DNA of 64,000 nucleotides from Euphorbia lathyris (lineage: Eukaryota; Streptophyta; Magnoliopsida; Malpighiales; Euphorbiaceae): positions 43,987,501 through 44,051,500 of the forward strand of contig NC_088915.1 in assembly GCF_963576675.1 (NCBI RefSeq), in the 5' to 3' direction. Position 1 is the stretch's first letter. Each line of letters opens with the position of its first letter. Both the position numbers and the translations under genes were made by a program. A model generated the notes under the pieces. The model did not search any database. It was given only the letters and a program-made list of their open reading frames with translations, and was not told the origin of the DNA. This document shows positions 12,949-24,263 of this stretch, piece after piece.

Positions 12949-13026
12949 CCCGAGAATAATCCAAATTGAAGTCTAGTGAGAGAAAGAGGAGAGAGAAGGT
13001 GTGGGGTTGAAATGAAACCCCACCAC

Positions 13027-13034
13027 CTTATATA
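13027..13034 (-). promoter_or_regulatory. TATA box of the antisense gene
   Basis: The - strand reads CCTATATAAGG here, 79 bases upstream of the ATG at 12948. The spacing would place a start site near 13000 and give a CT-rich 5' UTR of about 50 bases (rich in CTCTCC and TTTCTCTC), typical for plant promoters. This supports the antisense unit as an independent gene rather than a by-product of the element's own transcript. Confidence 0.55.
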
Positions 13035-13382
13035 GGAAAAGGGAATGACATTCCCGTAAATAGTGAAAAAAGTACGATTTGACATAAAGGTAAAAAGTAA
13101 ATAATTAATTACCAGGTGCACAGACCTCCGATTTGCAGTCCGTTTCAGCCCGCATTTCTCCCAGACAGTGACTAACATTGTCAAAATATCAATTCTAGAC
13201 AACAGCTAATTTTTACAGAACAGTGACACCAGTCAAAATACAGACGACAGTCAATAGAAAAACAATCAGTAGTCTATTTCATTTCGGACTAAGACGTGTG
13301 TCCATCGAATCCTCGAGATGATAGCTCCAGTGAGAAAATACAGACAACAGTGTGGTAAGAAAATCCAGAAACAGCCCCCGCT

Positions 13383-13675
13383 TTTTAGCCATTTGACTCA
13401 CGGTCGCAGACCGGAGTTGCTTTTGAGCCATTTGACTCTCGGTCGCAGACCGAAGTTGCTTTTTAGCCATTTGACTCTCGGTCGCAGACCGAAGTTGCTT
13501 TTTAGGCATTTGACTCACGGTCGCAGACCGGAGTTGCATTTTAGCCATTTGACTCTCGGTCACAGACCGGAGTTGCTTTTTAGCCATTTGACTCTTGGTC
13601 GCAGACCGGAGTTGCTTTTTAGCCATCTGGCTCGTGGTCGCTGACCGGAGTTGCTTTTTAGCCATCTTCACCACA
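13383..13675 (+). repeat. Tandem array, 39-base unit
   Basis: About 7.5 copies of a unit containing TAGCCATTTGACTC and GGTCGCAGACCG. Because 39 is a multiple of three, both strands stay open (for example MAKKQLRSATESQ repeated on the - strand), but that is a by-product of the period. GGTCGCAGACC has complementary ends (GGTC/GACC), so each unit may form a weak hairpin. The array sits between the antisense gene promoter and the second array. Confidence 0.9.
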
Positions 13676-13689
13676 GTCGCAAATCAGGG

Positions 13690-14235
13690 TAGCTATTTAG
13701 CCATTATCCCCGCGATCTTGAAATAGGGTAGCTGTTTAGCCATTATCCCCGTGATCTTGAAATAGGGTAGCTGTTTAGCCATTATCCCCGCAATCTTGAA
13801 ATAGGGTAGCTGTTTAGCCATTATCCCCACAGTCGTAAATCAGGGTAGCTGTTTAGCCATTATCCCCGTGATCTTGAAATAGGGTAGCTGTTTAGCCATT
13901 ATCCCCGCAATCTTGAAATAGGGTAGCTGTTTAGCCATTATCCCCGCAATCTTGAAATGGGGTAGCTGTTTAGCCATTATCCCCGCAGTCGTAAACCAGG
14001 GTAGCTGTTTAGCCATTATCCCCGCAGTCGTAAACCAGGGTAGCTGTTTAGCCATCATCCCCACAATCTTAAAATGGGGTAGCTATTTAGCCATTATCCC
14101 CGTAGTCGTAAATCAGGGTAGCTATTTAGCCATTATCCCCGCAATCTTGAAATAGGGTAGCTGTTTAGCCATTATCCCCGCGGTCATAAACTAGGGTAGC
14201 TATTTAGCCATTATCCCTGCGGTCGTGAACTAGGG
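13690..14235 (+). repeat. Tandem array, 40-base unit, two alternating subtypes
   Basis: About 13.5 copies of a unit with TTTAGCCATTATCCCCG and GGGTAGCTG. The middle is either ATCTTGAAATA or AGTCGTAAATC, so two subtypes are mixed along the array. The TTTAGCCAT part is shared with the 39-base array just upstream, so both arrays probably grew from one ancestor. It lies just upstream of the polypurine tract of the Tat element. Confidence 0.9.
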
Positions 14236-14408
14236 TGCAGCCCGAAGCAGAGTTTGATGCAGTCAGAGAGCAACGCCGGAGCGCACAGCGCAAAGGTCAG
14301 GTATGTTTCCTCCTACTCGTTACGTGTCTTTTACTTTTATATGTTTTACATTGCATGTGTTACGTTAGCAAAAACGTTTTCGAACCACACACATCACTGT
14401 CAAAATAG

Positions 14409-14423
14409 AAAAGTAGGGGCAAC
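14409..14423 (+). other. Polypurine tract of the Tat-type element
   Basis: A purine-rich stretch, AAAAGTAGGGGCAAC, lies directly before the LTR start TGTAGACACC. This position and composition are those of the plus-strand primer of LTR retrotransposons. Confidence 0.75.
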
Positions 14424-14867
14424 TGTAGACACCGAGTCGGAGGACCTGTGATGAAAACTTGAAACAAGACGGTCGAAGCGATTGATTCCGGAAGTTTTGA
14501 AAAATATATAAAGAATAATAAGCTGAGAAAAATTAACGGCACGGCGCGGGCACGCAACGGCATCCCGCACGCGGACGACGATGGTCGAACGCCCGCTTGA
14601 CGGCTCGAGACGTGCGCGCGGCGTCCGTCGGACGCACCGCAAGTGGCACGCTCTCGACGCCCGAGCAATGCCTGGGACCGCTGGCGGTGCGCGCCCTCGT
14701 GGGCCGTTGAGCACACGTGCCTGGCAGCGCGAGGCGCGCGTTCGGCGGCCGCGACGTGCGAGCGTCTAGCTGCGCGGAACGCGCGCTCGGCGGCCACGGG
14801 GTTCACGCGTCCGACGGCGCGGGGCACGCCCCGATGGTCGCCGCGCGGGCGCCCAACCTCGCGTTGG

Positions 14868-14988
14868 GCGCTCGCCCAACGAAAGTTGGGCGATCGCCCA
14901 ACAAGGTTGGGCGGTAGCCCAACACTAGGTTGGGCGGCCGCCCAACCACAATGGGCGACGCCCAATTTTTTTTGGGCGTCGCCCATTG
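14868..14988 (+). repeat. Inverted-repeat cluster in the LTR promoter region
   Basis: A run of GGGCG/CGCCC blocks with TTGGGCG and CGCCCAA in alternating orientation. The last and best is a 17-base perfect inverted repeat, 14949-14965 with 14972-14988, around six T. It ends 18 bases before the TATA box. Confidence 0.85.
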
Positions 14989-15006
14989 TTCCGGGATCCG
15001 TTTCCC

Positions 15007-15013
15007 TATATAA
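15007..15013 (+). promoter_or_regulatory. TATA box of the Tat LTR
   Basis: TATATAA within CCCTATATAAGGG, just downstream of the inverted-repeat cluster. A start site would be expected near 15040, marking U3/R. No functional data. Confidence 0.6.
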
Positions 15014-17373
15014 GGGCACGGATCCCAAGGTGAAAAAAGGAGGGCTTGAGGAGGGGGAAAACTTTCTCACTCTAAACATTTTTAGAGAGAGAGAGTGGAT
15101 TTTTTTTGAGAAAAATATTTTTTTTCTCAAAAATTCCGAATTTCCTAAGTTCAATTTTTTACTAAATTCTTATTAAAATCGGGAGCTCGCGGTTCGTGGA
15201 ATCAATCGGCTTCGACTGTCAGATACCGAATCAAAGGTATTATCCGAGGACTAGACTCTTTATTTTATTTAATTTATTCTTTCCTTCTATTTTATTTTTT
15301 ATGCTATAGTTTTTTTATTCAGCTAGTTATTTATTTATTTTGTCACACTTTATTTAATTAGCGTATTTATTTAATTTTCGTTTCGTGTTAAATAAAATTC
15401 GGTTTTGTTTTAAAATAAAAAAAGCCTCATTTTGACATCCCAATACGAACCGTGATCCGATAAAAAGGTAGTTCGGGTATCGAAACGTTGTAATTATAAG
15501 TTTTCAATCTAAAAGGAATTTCCAAATAATGTTTTGAAATAAAAAACGTCGTTCAGGAACTTCCGTTTTCGACTATGATCAATTTTTGGTAGTTCGGAAG
15601 TCCAAAACGATTGAATTAGATTTAATTTAAAGCTTTTGAATAAATCTGGAAAATATCGGAGTGCTGCTGTAATTTACCAATTCTGTCACTAAATGCTGTT
15701 TACCGACGGATTTTCCGTCGGTAAATCTGCCAAAATGTTAAAAATGCCATTTCGGTCCCTTTTTCTTAACTTTTAGACTTTTAATCCTTAGTATATATAT
15801 ATATAATTATGTAATATATTCTTTTCAAATTGTTTTAAAACTTTAACATATATAATTATTTTAGGAGATTGGTATTCCATTTTTATTCTAATTTTTTATA
15901 TATGTACATATTACTTTCTTTTTTATTATTACTCATTTAAATTACGTTAAATTCTATTTTAAATGTTATTTACTTGGGCATTTTGGGAGATAATTAGTAG
16001 ATATTGGGGGATGAACATATAGTCTTTTTGACATTAGGATTATATTAGTTATGTATATATATAGTTTTGGGGTATATTTGGGTTATCTTAATTATTGTTA
16101 AATAAAATTATTTTGAGTGATAAATGCTATTTTCTTATTTATGAATTTCATTCACTATTTCTTATGTTTAAAGTATAAATATATTATTTTCATTATTCTT
16201 TCTTATATATGTATTAGATAGTATATTTTCTTTTACTCTTATTTTATGTCTTTTGGGCTAAAATGTGTAAATATATATCTATATTATTTTCTTTATTTCT
16301 TTTGGTCATTTATAAGTCCATGTTTCAAATGGGCTTCACTTGGAAAAATTAATTTTTGGGCCTAAATGTGTTTATTGATGTAATTATAATAGTTAGAGAA
16401 TCCATTAAATAAGTGGGGAAAGTAAGTCACAAAAAGAGAGTTTTCAATTAAATTATTTAAGCTAATGAGCTTTCTTAGATCTCTAATGTAGATAAATAGA
16501 GTCATTTTGGTTGATATTTCAAATCGTCTTCAAAACACCACGTTTTAAAACCTTAGTCCGTTCCAACGACGGATTAAGCGAACATTGTAATCAAAATCGT
16601 TTTCTTTGTTAATAATGGAGATTTTGAATCGCTTTCTTAATGAATTTGTACAAAATAAAATTGACTTGTATGTTTAACCACGTTTTCTTATTAAAAGGCT
16701 TTTACTTTAACGTTTTCAATTACTCGAGTCGTTCCAACGGCGATTCGGGTAAGCTTCATCAAACGGGGTTTTAAAACGCACCTAAATCGTTCCAACGGCG
16801 ATTAAGGTGCGAACCATGTAATAAACCGTTTTGGGAAATAAGTTAATGTAGAATAGACACACAACATAACATTTAAATACGGTTGTAAATAAATCACTTC
16901 TTTCTTCCCCCTCTCTGTGTATGTATAAACATAAATGGGTGATTCTTTACTGATGTGGCTTTTCAATATCATATGCTCAAAATGGTTTCCAAAAAGAGAA
17001 AGAAAAGGGTTTCAAATGAATTTTAAACTTAAAGAAGTATACGATTAGTCCGTTATCGCCTAACATGCTGAGTAGGAGGCCGGTGGTTCATAACCGGGCG
17101 ATGTCGGGGTGCCTAGTAGCCTTTCTCCGGAAAGGAGCTAGCCTTCTCGGCTCGTACCTAAGTTTCCCGAACCCACACCGGTCTCCCGCAAGGGATCGGT
17201 GTTCATTTTCTCATTCGTGGGTGGCGACTCTTCCATATCTCCGAGCTCCGGTCCTGCCGAGCAGCTTGATTCCGCGATTGGTTGCTTTTGGCGCCAATCA
17301 CCGCTTACGTCGCCATGAGGTTGTCCACCCCCCGGTCCGTCCGGGAGATTAGGCCGCGACACCTCGTCTAACA

Positions 17374-17580
17374 ATAACATAATTTAATGTAATGTAATGT
17401 TACATTATGTAACATAACATAACATTATGTGACGTAACGTGATATGAGGTAATATGATGTAACATAATGTAAAATAACATAATGTAATGTAATGTAACGT
17501 AACATTGCAAAACATAACATTACATAACATAATGTAATGTAACGTAACGTAACGTAAAGTAACGCAACACAACATTACTT
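17374..17580. repeat. Degenerate pentanucleotide repeat (TAATG/TAACA/TAACG)
   Basis: The stretch consists almost wholly of five-base words of the TAAYR type in both orientations, so it contains many small inverted repeats such as TGTTACATTATGTAACA. It begins exactly at the proposed LTR end, which suggests insertion into, or expansion next to, simple sequence. Confidence 0.8.
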
Positions 17581-17708
17581 AACGAATGAGATGCATGTTG
17601 GAATTTAATTAATTAAAAAAAATTAATTTGAACTAATGGAAATACAGAAGGATTTGGGCCTATAAAGATGTGTGGTTTAAGGACGAACCAAATAGAAACT
17701 GGTGGACT

Positions 17709-17950
17709 TGTAATGACCCGGTCTAGAGTGGGTGACGTCGGGGTAGAAGGTCTGAGCAAGGAGCGACTCTAAGGGATGACGATGAGAGTAGGAATGAACT
17801 GAATCCCACATCGAAAATAGATAGTGTGATTGTGGATTAGTAAGGTAAACATCCAATACATGCAGACATGTTTTCCAGCCATGAGGCCCAAGATATTAAA
17901 TTTGGGCCAAAATGGACAATATCTATATGGTATTGGGCCAGGATGTTACA
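17709..17950 (+). mobile_element. Short TG...CA repeat, copy 1 (TRIM/solo-LTR-like)
   Basis: It starts TGTAATGACCCGG and ends GATGTTACA, about 242 bases. It carries internal words CCCACATCGAAAAT, ACATGCAGACATGTTTT and GCCATGAGGCC. Two more copies are at 26815-27003 and 35468-35640. No clear target duplication was found, so the class is uncertain; ends and length fit a small solo LTR. Confidence 0.55.
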
Positions 17951-18698
17951 GTTACCAATAGGGGTTTAATCGAGCCGAACCGAGTTTTGGCCTGCTCAAG
18001 CTCAGCTTGTCAGAAAATTGACGAGCTCGAGCTCGAGCTTACTATTATGTTCGTGACCTGTGCATGAGTTGCTCGCGAGATTTCTAACGAGCTTGTTCAT
18101 GAGTTTTGCTCGCGAGCAACTCGTTAATTCAGTTTATGAACTTCACTCGCGAACAACGTATTAATTATATTGATTTGAAATTTCTTTAACACAAAACTAC
18201 AAAACTGCATAGTTTTGAAACCTTCAAAACTTAGTTTTACACAAAACTTCGTTATTTTACATTATTTTCATGAACGTATATCGAACTGAACACGATCGGA
18301 TAAAAATTTGCGATGAGAAAAAAAGAGACTTTTTTGAAGAAAAAAATTCATAAAGAAAAAGTAAAAACAAAATATAATCTTAACTATTACTACTATTAAT
18401 CAATGGCTTGATAAATAAAAAAAACAAAACAGTAAGTAACACAGCAAATTTATAAGTGATGGAGGGATTAGAAGATATAAATGTAGGCTATTTCAGTAAT
18501 GGATTTTCAATTAATAAATTTCTAACATTCTATCCGGATTTTCCTTTTTAAATTTCCAACGTTAATTGATCATATATGTAATTAATATAAAAAATAGTAA
18601 TAAAGTAATAAATATTTCGAAATTGTCAAAAGAAAATGAAGAAATTAACTTTTGATTAACCCAAACATTTTCGGTTGAAAAATAATCTATATATATGT
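17951..18698. other. Intergenic region with GAGCTCGAGCTC-type repeat
   Basis: From 17960 to 18170 there are many GCTCGCGAGC and GAGCTCGAGCTC words in both orientations, a style typical of dispersed plant repeats. From 18300 the sequence is AT-rich and leads to the start of the gene at 18699. No promoter element could be fixed; TATATATG at 18690-18697 lies too near the ATG to be its TATA box. Confidence 0.4.
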
Positions 18699-20881
18699 AT
18701 GGTGTCGACAGAGAAAATAGAAATGCCGTATGCCGTAAAATTACTGAATCCAATTCGACATTCTCTTTCGTCAATAACCTACTTTTACTCTTCTTTACAA
18801 ACGTCTAGAAGGCAGCCGTGTAAGCTTCTTTCATTTCCTTTTTCTATTTTATTCTTTGATTATGTGTTAATTGCTGTTCATTGCTTTCCAGTTTATGGAA
18901 AACTTGAACTCATAAGGACATGGCTGAAGCAGCTTCATCCTAAAATACTCACTAGATGCCCAAATATGTGTAAATGGAACCTAGATTCTGTTCTCGATGT
19001 TCAATTTTCAGGTAATTTAACTCAACTTCTTCCCTAATTACCTTTATTTTCTTGCTTTCATGTTTTTAAGTTTTTAATTAAACGTTAAGCATATAATTTT
19101 CAGGAAGTACATTAACCCTACTCGGTGTGTCATGTATAATTGGATACGCAAGCCTTTCGCAGCAGGTTACGTATGCCATGGATGGTTAGCAACTTGCTTC
19201 TGTCAAGACCTGTGCGATTAAAGTTCACTTTCCTAGAATTGCAGTTTTATCTGGCCTCATGTTTCATCAATTTGAATATTTAATATTGATGATGTAGGTC
19301 AAGACGATGATCCAAATATTTTTGGTTACTCGAACGAGGGGAAAGATACTCCTGTGTTTTGGCTATTTGTGAGAAAATTATGGCTACCTGCTTTTTTCTT
19401 TCTCACTGTGGTGGTGAATTGGCATCATCCTGTCATGCTTGTGACCAAACTTGTTCTTTTCCTCGTCAGCACAAAGCCCAGCCCTTTATCAGTTTATGTT
19501 TTTATTGAACAGGTTAGCTAGCATCGCTGATTTGCTGTTAAAGCTTAATTAGGACTTTGATTGAGCCTAGAATAGCATGGATGAGCGTGGGTGTTGATTA
19601 GAAGAACTAGTAACGGTTCTTGTTGCTATCATGAATTTTTATAAACGTGAGATTGGTTTATGATGTCTATGTAAGCATTAAATGGTCAACAAGAGTAAAA
19701 CTGAGTTCTCAATTACTGGGCTTCTTTAATGTGTGTGAATTGAGATTTCTTTTATCTGTTGATTTATCCTGTTATTCTGGCCTTGTTGGAGTATGATCTT
19801 GAGTATACAGGGAGGTGTTCCTAATTCTTGGTCATCACTAGCGAAAGTGCATAACCTAAGGGGTTATGATCACCTCTCAGTTTGTGGTCATATCTGTATC
19901 ATATGAATCTTGAGAGGGGTACTATGGGTCATCTGATATATTTTTTATTTTATTTTTTGGTACTTGGCTATTGATTTGAACTAACTTTCAAAATTTTCAG
20001 TTGTGTCATCAATCCATGCGCCAAAAGCCCTATTTGTACTCTCTAAAGGTATGATCCCTGTTACTAATAAACATATTTCTTTAAACTAGTTGCACAAATT
20101 TGAGTTTTATGATATGTTTGGAGAGGGAGATAGATGGGATTGCAGAATTTTGTTATTTCCCTTGTTTTTGAAGATAAAAGACAGGATACATGGAACCTGC
20201 ATGCCATTTCCTCCAGATTGGGATAAAGTTAATTGAATTAAAATTTCTTTATTACTATTATTTTCAAGTTAGAAAAATGTGGAAGTGCTAACAGCATGAG
20301 AGAACGTCGTACCCTCTTATTTTGCTCCTATCTTTTGTTTCCACCCTCCACATTTTTTAGCACGATTTTAGTAGTTCAAGTTCAGTATTGTCTTCCATTG
20401 GTTGCAAATGCTCTTTCATTTGATGCTTTTGCAAGTGAACATGCTCTCTACATGCATGGATAGTTAATCCTCAGTTGCACAAAAGGACGAAAAGTGAACT
20501 AGAATAAGAAAGACAGTCAAACACACCTCTATTAGTTCCTGGAGTGAATGGAACAACACATCATAGTGTATGCAAGAATGAGCTTTGCATATTATATACA
20601 GTGAATTTATTATTCTTATCCAATCTCCACCAGCAAATCAGTATATTGGAATTTCAAAGGCATTATAATATCTGTTGTTAGATTTTATTGATCAGCTACC
20701 TTTTTCTTTGTAGTCTTTATATGCCAATAAAGTTGAAGTCCAAGACTACAAACTTTTCTGCCTTGCCACAGTTGAAGTGAAAGACCACAAACTAACTTTG
20801 GTAGGGGTTCTTGGTGGTTGGTGGGCTTTGCCACTGTCACAGAGAGCATTTTCTGTTTTTCGGGATAGTGCTTTTTATTGA
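18699..20881 (+). CDS. Six-exon gene for a small plant membrane protein of unknown function
   Basis: Exons: 18699-18819, 18892-19011, 19104-19184, 19298-19512, 20001-20048, 20714-20881. All junctions are GT-AG, phases agree (1, 1, 1, 0, 0), and the total is 753 bases, 250 residues with a TGA stop. No exon is interrupted. The N-terminus (MVSTEKIEMPYAVKLL) is basic and serine-rich afterwards, possibly a targeting peptide. Hydrophobic segments lie at residues about 82-100 (LTLLGVSCIIGYASL) and 131-160 (LWLPAFFFLTVVVNW and onward), the second long enough for a hairpin or one full span. The C-terminus (LTLVGVLGGWWALP) is also apolar. I do not recognise the family. The start could be the second ATG at 18723. 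This is the best candidate for an expressed gene besides the PPR gene. Confidence 0.72.
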
Positions 20882-21044
20882 TTGCACTTGACATTTGTTG
20901 CTAATCTATACTCAAGTCATGACTGACATTATGATACTCGAATTATATTTACAGTCTAGAAAACATCAACATGCCTGTCTCTCTTTGTTCAGCCACTGAT
21001 GTAATCTATCTATCTATAATGTCTTAAAACTTAACATTAATATT

Positions 21045-21393
21045 ATTAGTCCCCTAGTTTTTACCTAACACTGTTTAGTCTCTCTATTTTGAAAAACACA
21101 TTATAAGGTACCTAGCTTTTGCCAATATTAATCATTTTGTCATTTTGTCTAGTTTTTTTAGACTTGTAATCGTTATATTTTAGCATAAACAGATATATAT
21201 ATATAAAATAAGAGAGTAACATGGTCAACTTATATTGTACCGTGGTTGTCCTAAAAGCTAAGATATGTTCAGTTAAAAATCTAAAAAAATAGATAAAAGG
21301 ACCACAAGTATTGATAAAAGATAGAGACTTTAAAATGTGTTTTTTAAAATAGAAGGACTAAACAGTGTGTTAGGTAAAAACTAGGGGACTAAT
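21045..21393. mobile_element. MITE-like element with long terminal inverted repeats
   Basis: The left end ATTAGTCCCCTAGTTTTTAC and the right end reading inward as the same sequence form an inverted repeat that continues, with mismatches, for about 80 bases (both arms include ACCTAACACTGTTTAGTC-like and TGAAAAACACATT-like words). It has no coding capacity. The target duplication is not certain because the flanks are AT-rich. Confidence 0.75.
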
Positions 21394-21599
21394 TAATTAT
21401 TTACCCTTAGTATTGCAAGTGAAGCACTACTGACAACAGTATTTTCAATTTTTATACTCTTCAAATATATGTTTATATTATTCTTTAAAAAAATATATAT
21501 CTATAGTATTTTTTTTTTAAAGAAAACTCAGAATGCATTTATACGAAGGATATGAATCCTTATTCAGTACATTAATGAGCCATTCAGGACAAATAACAG

Positions 21600-22380
21600 A
21601 AATAAAATCATTAGCATTGGAACGAGCTTACCTAGCAACTAAGTGAGCTGCTTCGTCCGCTAATCAAGGAATAAAAGAGACTGAAAAGTCTGGGTTATCG
21701 TTGAATATATTCTGGCAGTCTTAGATCAAGCTAGCGAAATCCGAGAAATCCACTTTATTAGATAGAATGCTATCAACCATCAATTTTGCATCAGATTCGA
21801 ATTCCACCTTACTCATTTGTTGAGCCTTCAGCTATAGTATACTCGTTCTCAGCACTACCGCTTCTAAATTTTTTGAATTACGGATGCCATTCACTCTACT
21901 GTTGCTACACATTATAAAACTCCCAGCTTTGTCTCCCAATCCGTTGAAGTCTTCCTCTCAGAATACAACAACATTTTAGTTGCATTTAACGCGGTCTGGC
22001 TTCAGTTTTCTCCAGTGAGCAGGTACAGTAGAGCGGACAAGGATGGGATTATTCTGTTTGGATTTGCATTTACTCCAGTCGTGTAGCATAATTTGTGTGT
22101 TCCTGAAACTTATTACCGGACTGATGTCACAATCGTTCCAGAGTTTGTTATTTCTCTGAAACCATGTCGTTTGGAGTACCCTCACTGCCTTCCTTGTTGT
22201 TTCTTCCGGTGCTGAATGACACAAATGTAAGAACCATCCAGCAATGACTACGAAATCACCCGTCGGAACACTTAAGTCCGCTGCTAACCAACATTCCAAG
22301 GAAAAATCACATGAACCAAACAAACGCCAGCAGTCTTCAAAGTGCTGCTAGCTCTAGAGAATGCTGGGGCAGAGTGTAAA
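21600..22380 (-). pseudogene. LINE RNase H-like 3' end, relic
   Basis: On the - strand, 22323-21976 stays open for 115 codons and resembles the linker before the RNase H of plant non-LTR elements (TTWFQRNNKLWND, PAHWRKLKPDRVKCN). Downstream, in shifted frames, are VEFESDAKLMVDSI-like and LADEAAHLVA-like stretches, as in RNase H. Many stops and shifts; no reverse transcriptase nearby. It is a decayed fragment. Confidence 0.6.
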
Positions 22381-23689
22381 AAAACAGCCTGAGTCTTTCG
22401 GTTTCAAATAAGTAAGAAAAAAATTGGCTATGATCCAAAATTCCACATTATATTATTGCTAGTAAAAGAAAGTACTCGTCTATCAAACAAAAAAAATTAC
22501 TCATTATAGAAACATGATATACAAATGTATAAATAAATCTATTTGAAATTCTACGCTCTCCATTCCATTATATAAGTTGTATTAGAAGGTGATTTCTTTT
22601 TTTTTTTCCAAAGTATAAGTCGTTATAGTTTTTCAAGAATTTCTAGTTTAGTTTTTTTATCCAAGTATTAAATTTTGGAAAAAAGTACAAAAATATACTT
22701 TGTGGTTTGATCGATTTGCAAACATAATTATTGTGGTTTAAAAGTTGACAAACATGTGTCTTGATTCCGTTAGCAAAGATAGTCTAAATTGACTAACAAT
22801 GTTAAAAAAAATCAAAATGGCAATCAAACTCAAAAGTAAAGAGGGTGTTTTTATTTTTATTTTTATATTTATTTTTTTATAATTTTTTTTATTTTTTTTT
22901 CTATTCAATAACTATCATACACCTCAATTTTCTCTCCTCAATTCACTATACTTTTACTTAATCATCATTTTCAACCCAATTAACAAGCAATTTGCCATTA
23001 AAAAAATCACGTGATCCAAAAATATTCTTGACAAATCCAAGATTAATTACTAATTAATTAACTAACACGTATTTGATTACGCCATTTCCACCTATTGATT
23101 TAGATGTTTGGTAAGGAGCTGCTGTTTGGCTTTTCATACATGAAAAATAGCTTTTCCAACAGCAACGACAAACAACAGGTAAACCATGCAGTTGACATGA
23201 ATATTTCAACTTATATTATAACTAAAGTACTAACAAAAGAAACAATTTAGACCCCCAAACATTAGGAAGGTGTAAAATCATAGCTTAAACACTTAATGTG
23301 TGTGGTTGTCGAACTATTGTTATGCCATATAGACAAATTGAAAAGAAATTGGATTTGAAGAATTATTATTTGTTATATTGTTGGGTGCTTTGAATATAGG
23401 GGTTTCTAAAGTCTATGTTCCCACTACTAAGTATTTGTAAGACAAATAATTCAAGATTCTTTAAGGATGTTAAGCTTGCAGGGGGGAATATGATTAAGTG
23501 AATCCTCATCCGGAAGAAAAATCTCAAAAACCTCAAGAATAAATACTAGTAAAGTGAAATTAACTAGAGAAAGGAGAAATACAATTTTTTTATCATTATT
23601 TTGTATATCTCTAGGAACATAAAGATGATATTGAGTTTATCACGCCATAAGGAGTTTCAATTCTCAATTGTGGATCGATGTCATTAATA
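22381..23689. other. AT-rich intergenic region with a dispersed repeat start
   Basis: No gene seen. At 22677 a repeat begins with GGAAAAAAGTACAAAAATA and ACTTTGTGGTTT; a sequence of the same kind starts at 63963 inside the Athila 3' LTR. The rest is poly-T, AT-rich sequence and low-complexity TTTTTATTTT (22850-22900). Confidence 0.4.
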
Positions 23690-24000
23690 AAAAGTTTCAA
23701 ATCTTGTCAATTTTCTCAAAGGCAACTATGAAAAGATATAAGACACTTATTGTTGTCAAAGACTTCACACAAACGGAAGACACTATTTGTGAAAAGACAT
23801 TCTTTCTAGTTTTCGTTGAAAGATTCTTTAAAATTATAATAGCATTGACAACTTGTTATGGTCACAAATTTCACTAAGTTATTGCCTCATTTGATTTTAA
23901 GATGAATTTAGTTGATAATTGTATATATTTTGGATTCATTGGGAGTAAATCTATTTTTCTGGTTGAGAGACTCCAAACTAGGTGATACCTTTGTGATTAA
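23690..24000 (+). pseudogene. Copia reverse transcriptase relic
   Basis: The frame at 23668-23877 reads KRYKTLIVVKDFTQTED and further FKIIIALTTCYGHKFH, which matches the pattern of copia RT near the VAKGFTQ block. After a shift, DNCIYFGFIGSKSIFLVE resembles the stretch preceding YVDD. It is very decayed and has no intact catalytic motif. Confidence 0.55.
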
Positions 24001-24263
24001 AGGGGACGATGTTTGAAATAGTTATACATTATTTTTTTTATGCTGAAGTATGTATGCATTCAGATATATATTTATATTTGAGTTGATGAGCAGATATGCA
24101 AATATTTTAGTTTTGAATCTTTAGAAAAGCAGCCAACAAGGTCATACGCTATTCACATTAAATAAAACTCACATATAATATCAGAATCAAATCAGATTAT
24201 GTATATTAATTCTGATCATATTGGATGCTCATTTTGTTTAAAGTTAATTTCAATTTATTAGAT

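Larger units (their letters stand above)
1..17373 (+). mobile_element. Tat-lineage Ty3/gypsy LTR retrotransposon (5' LTR outside window)
   Basis: The element is read from its internal leader (1-1881) through gag-pol (1882-9274), a long 3' region with an antisense gene (9758-12948), tandem repeats and the 3' LTR (14424-17373). Tat affiliation rests on the pol order protease, RT, RNase H, second archaeal-type RNase H, integrase, and on the long post-pol region; extra ORFs in this place, including antisense ones, are known for Tat elements. The pol frame carries two frameshifts and two in-frame stops, so this copy cannot make a full polyprotein. The left LTR and primer site are not in the window, so age from LTR divergence cannot be read. 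Confidence 0.9.
14424..17373 (+). mobile_element. 3' LTR of the Tat-type element
   Basis: It starts TGTAGACACC after the polypurine tract; the best end is GTCTAACA at 17373, giving matching TGT/ACA ends and about 2.95 kb. Its first 600 bases are very GC-rich (14540-14990), then comes a TATA box (15007) and an AT-rich body. The final 320 bases (17050-17373) are GC-rich again. Motifs resembling primer sites, TGGCGACTC (17219) and TGGCGCC (17290), lie before the proposed end and leave the right boundary open. ORFs in the GC-rich part on both strands are not considered genes. No second copy is in the window for alignment. Confidence 0.75.

Noticed and set aside
13279..14155. Open frames with repeated MAKKQLRSATESQ or GSCLAIIPAVVNQ
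   Set aside because: They are translations of the tandem arrays; openness follows from the period and lack of stops in the unit.
13383..14235. CRISPR-like direct repeats
   Set aside because: Units of 39-40 bases follow each other with no spacers, and the DNA is a plant genome; they are simple tandem repeats.
14360..15176. Overlapping long ORFs on both strands
   Set aside because: They lie in the GC-rich U3 part of the LTR, where stops are rare; no family resemblance and no splice or start context.
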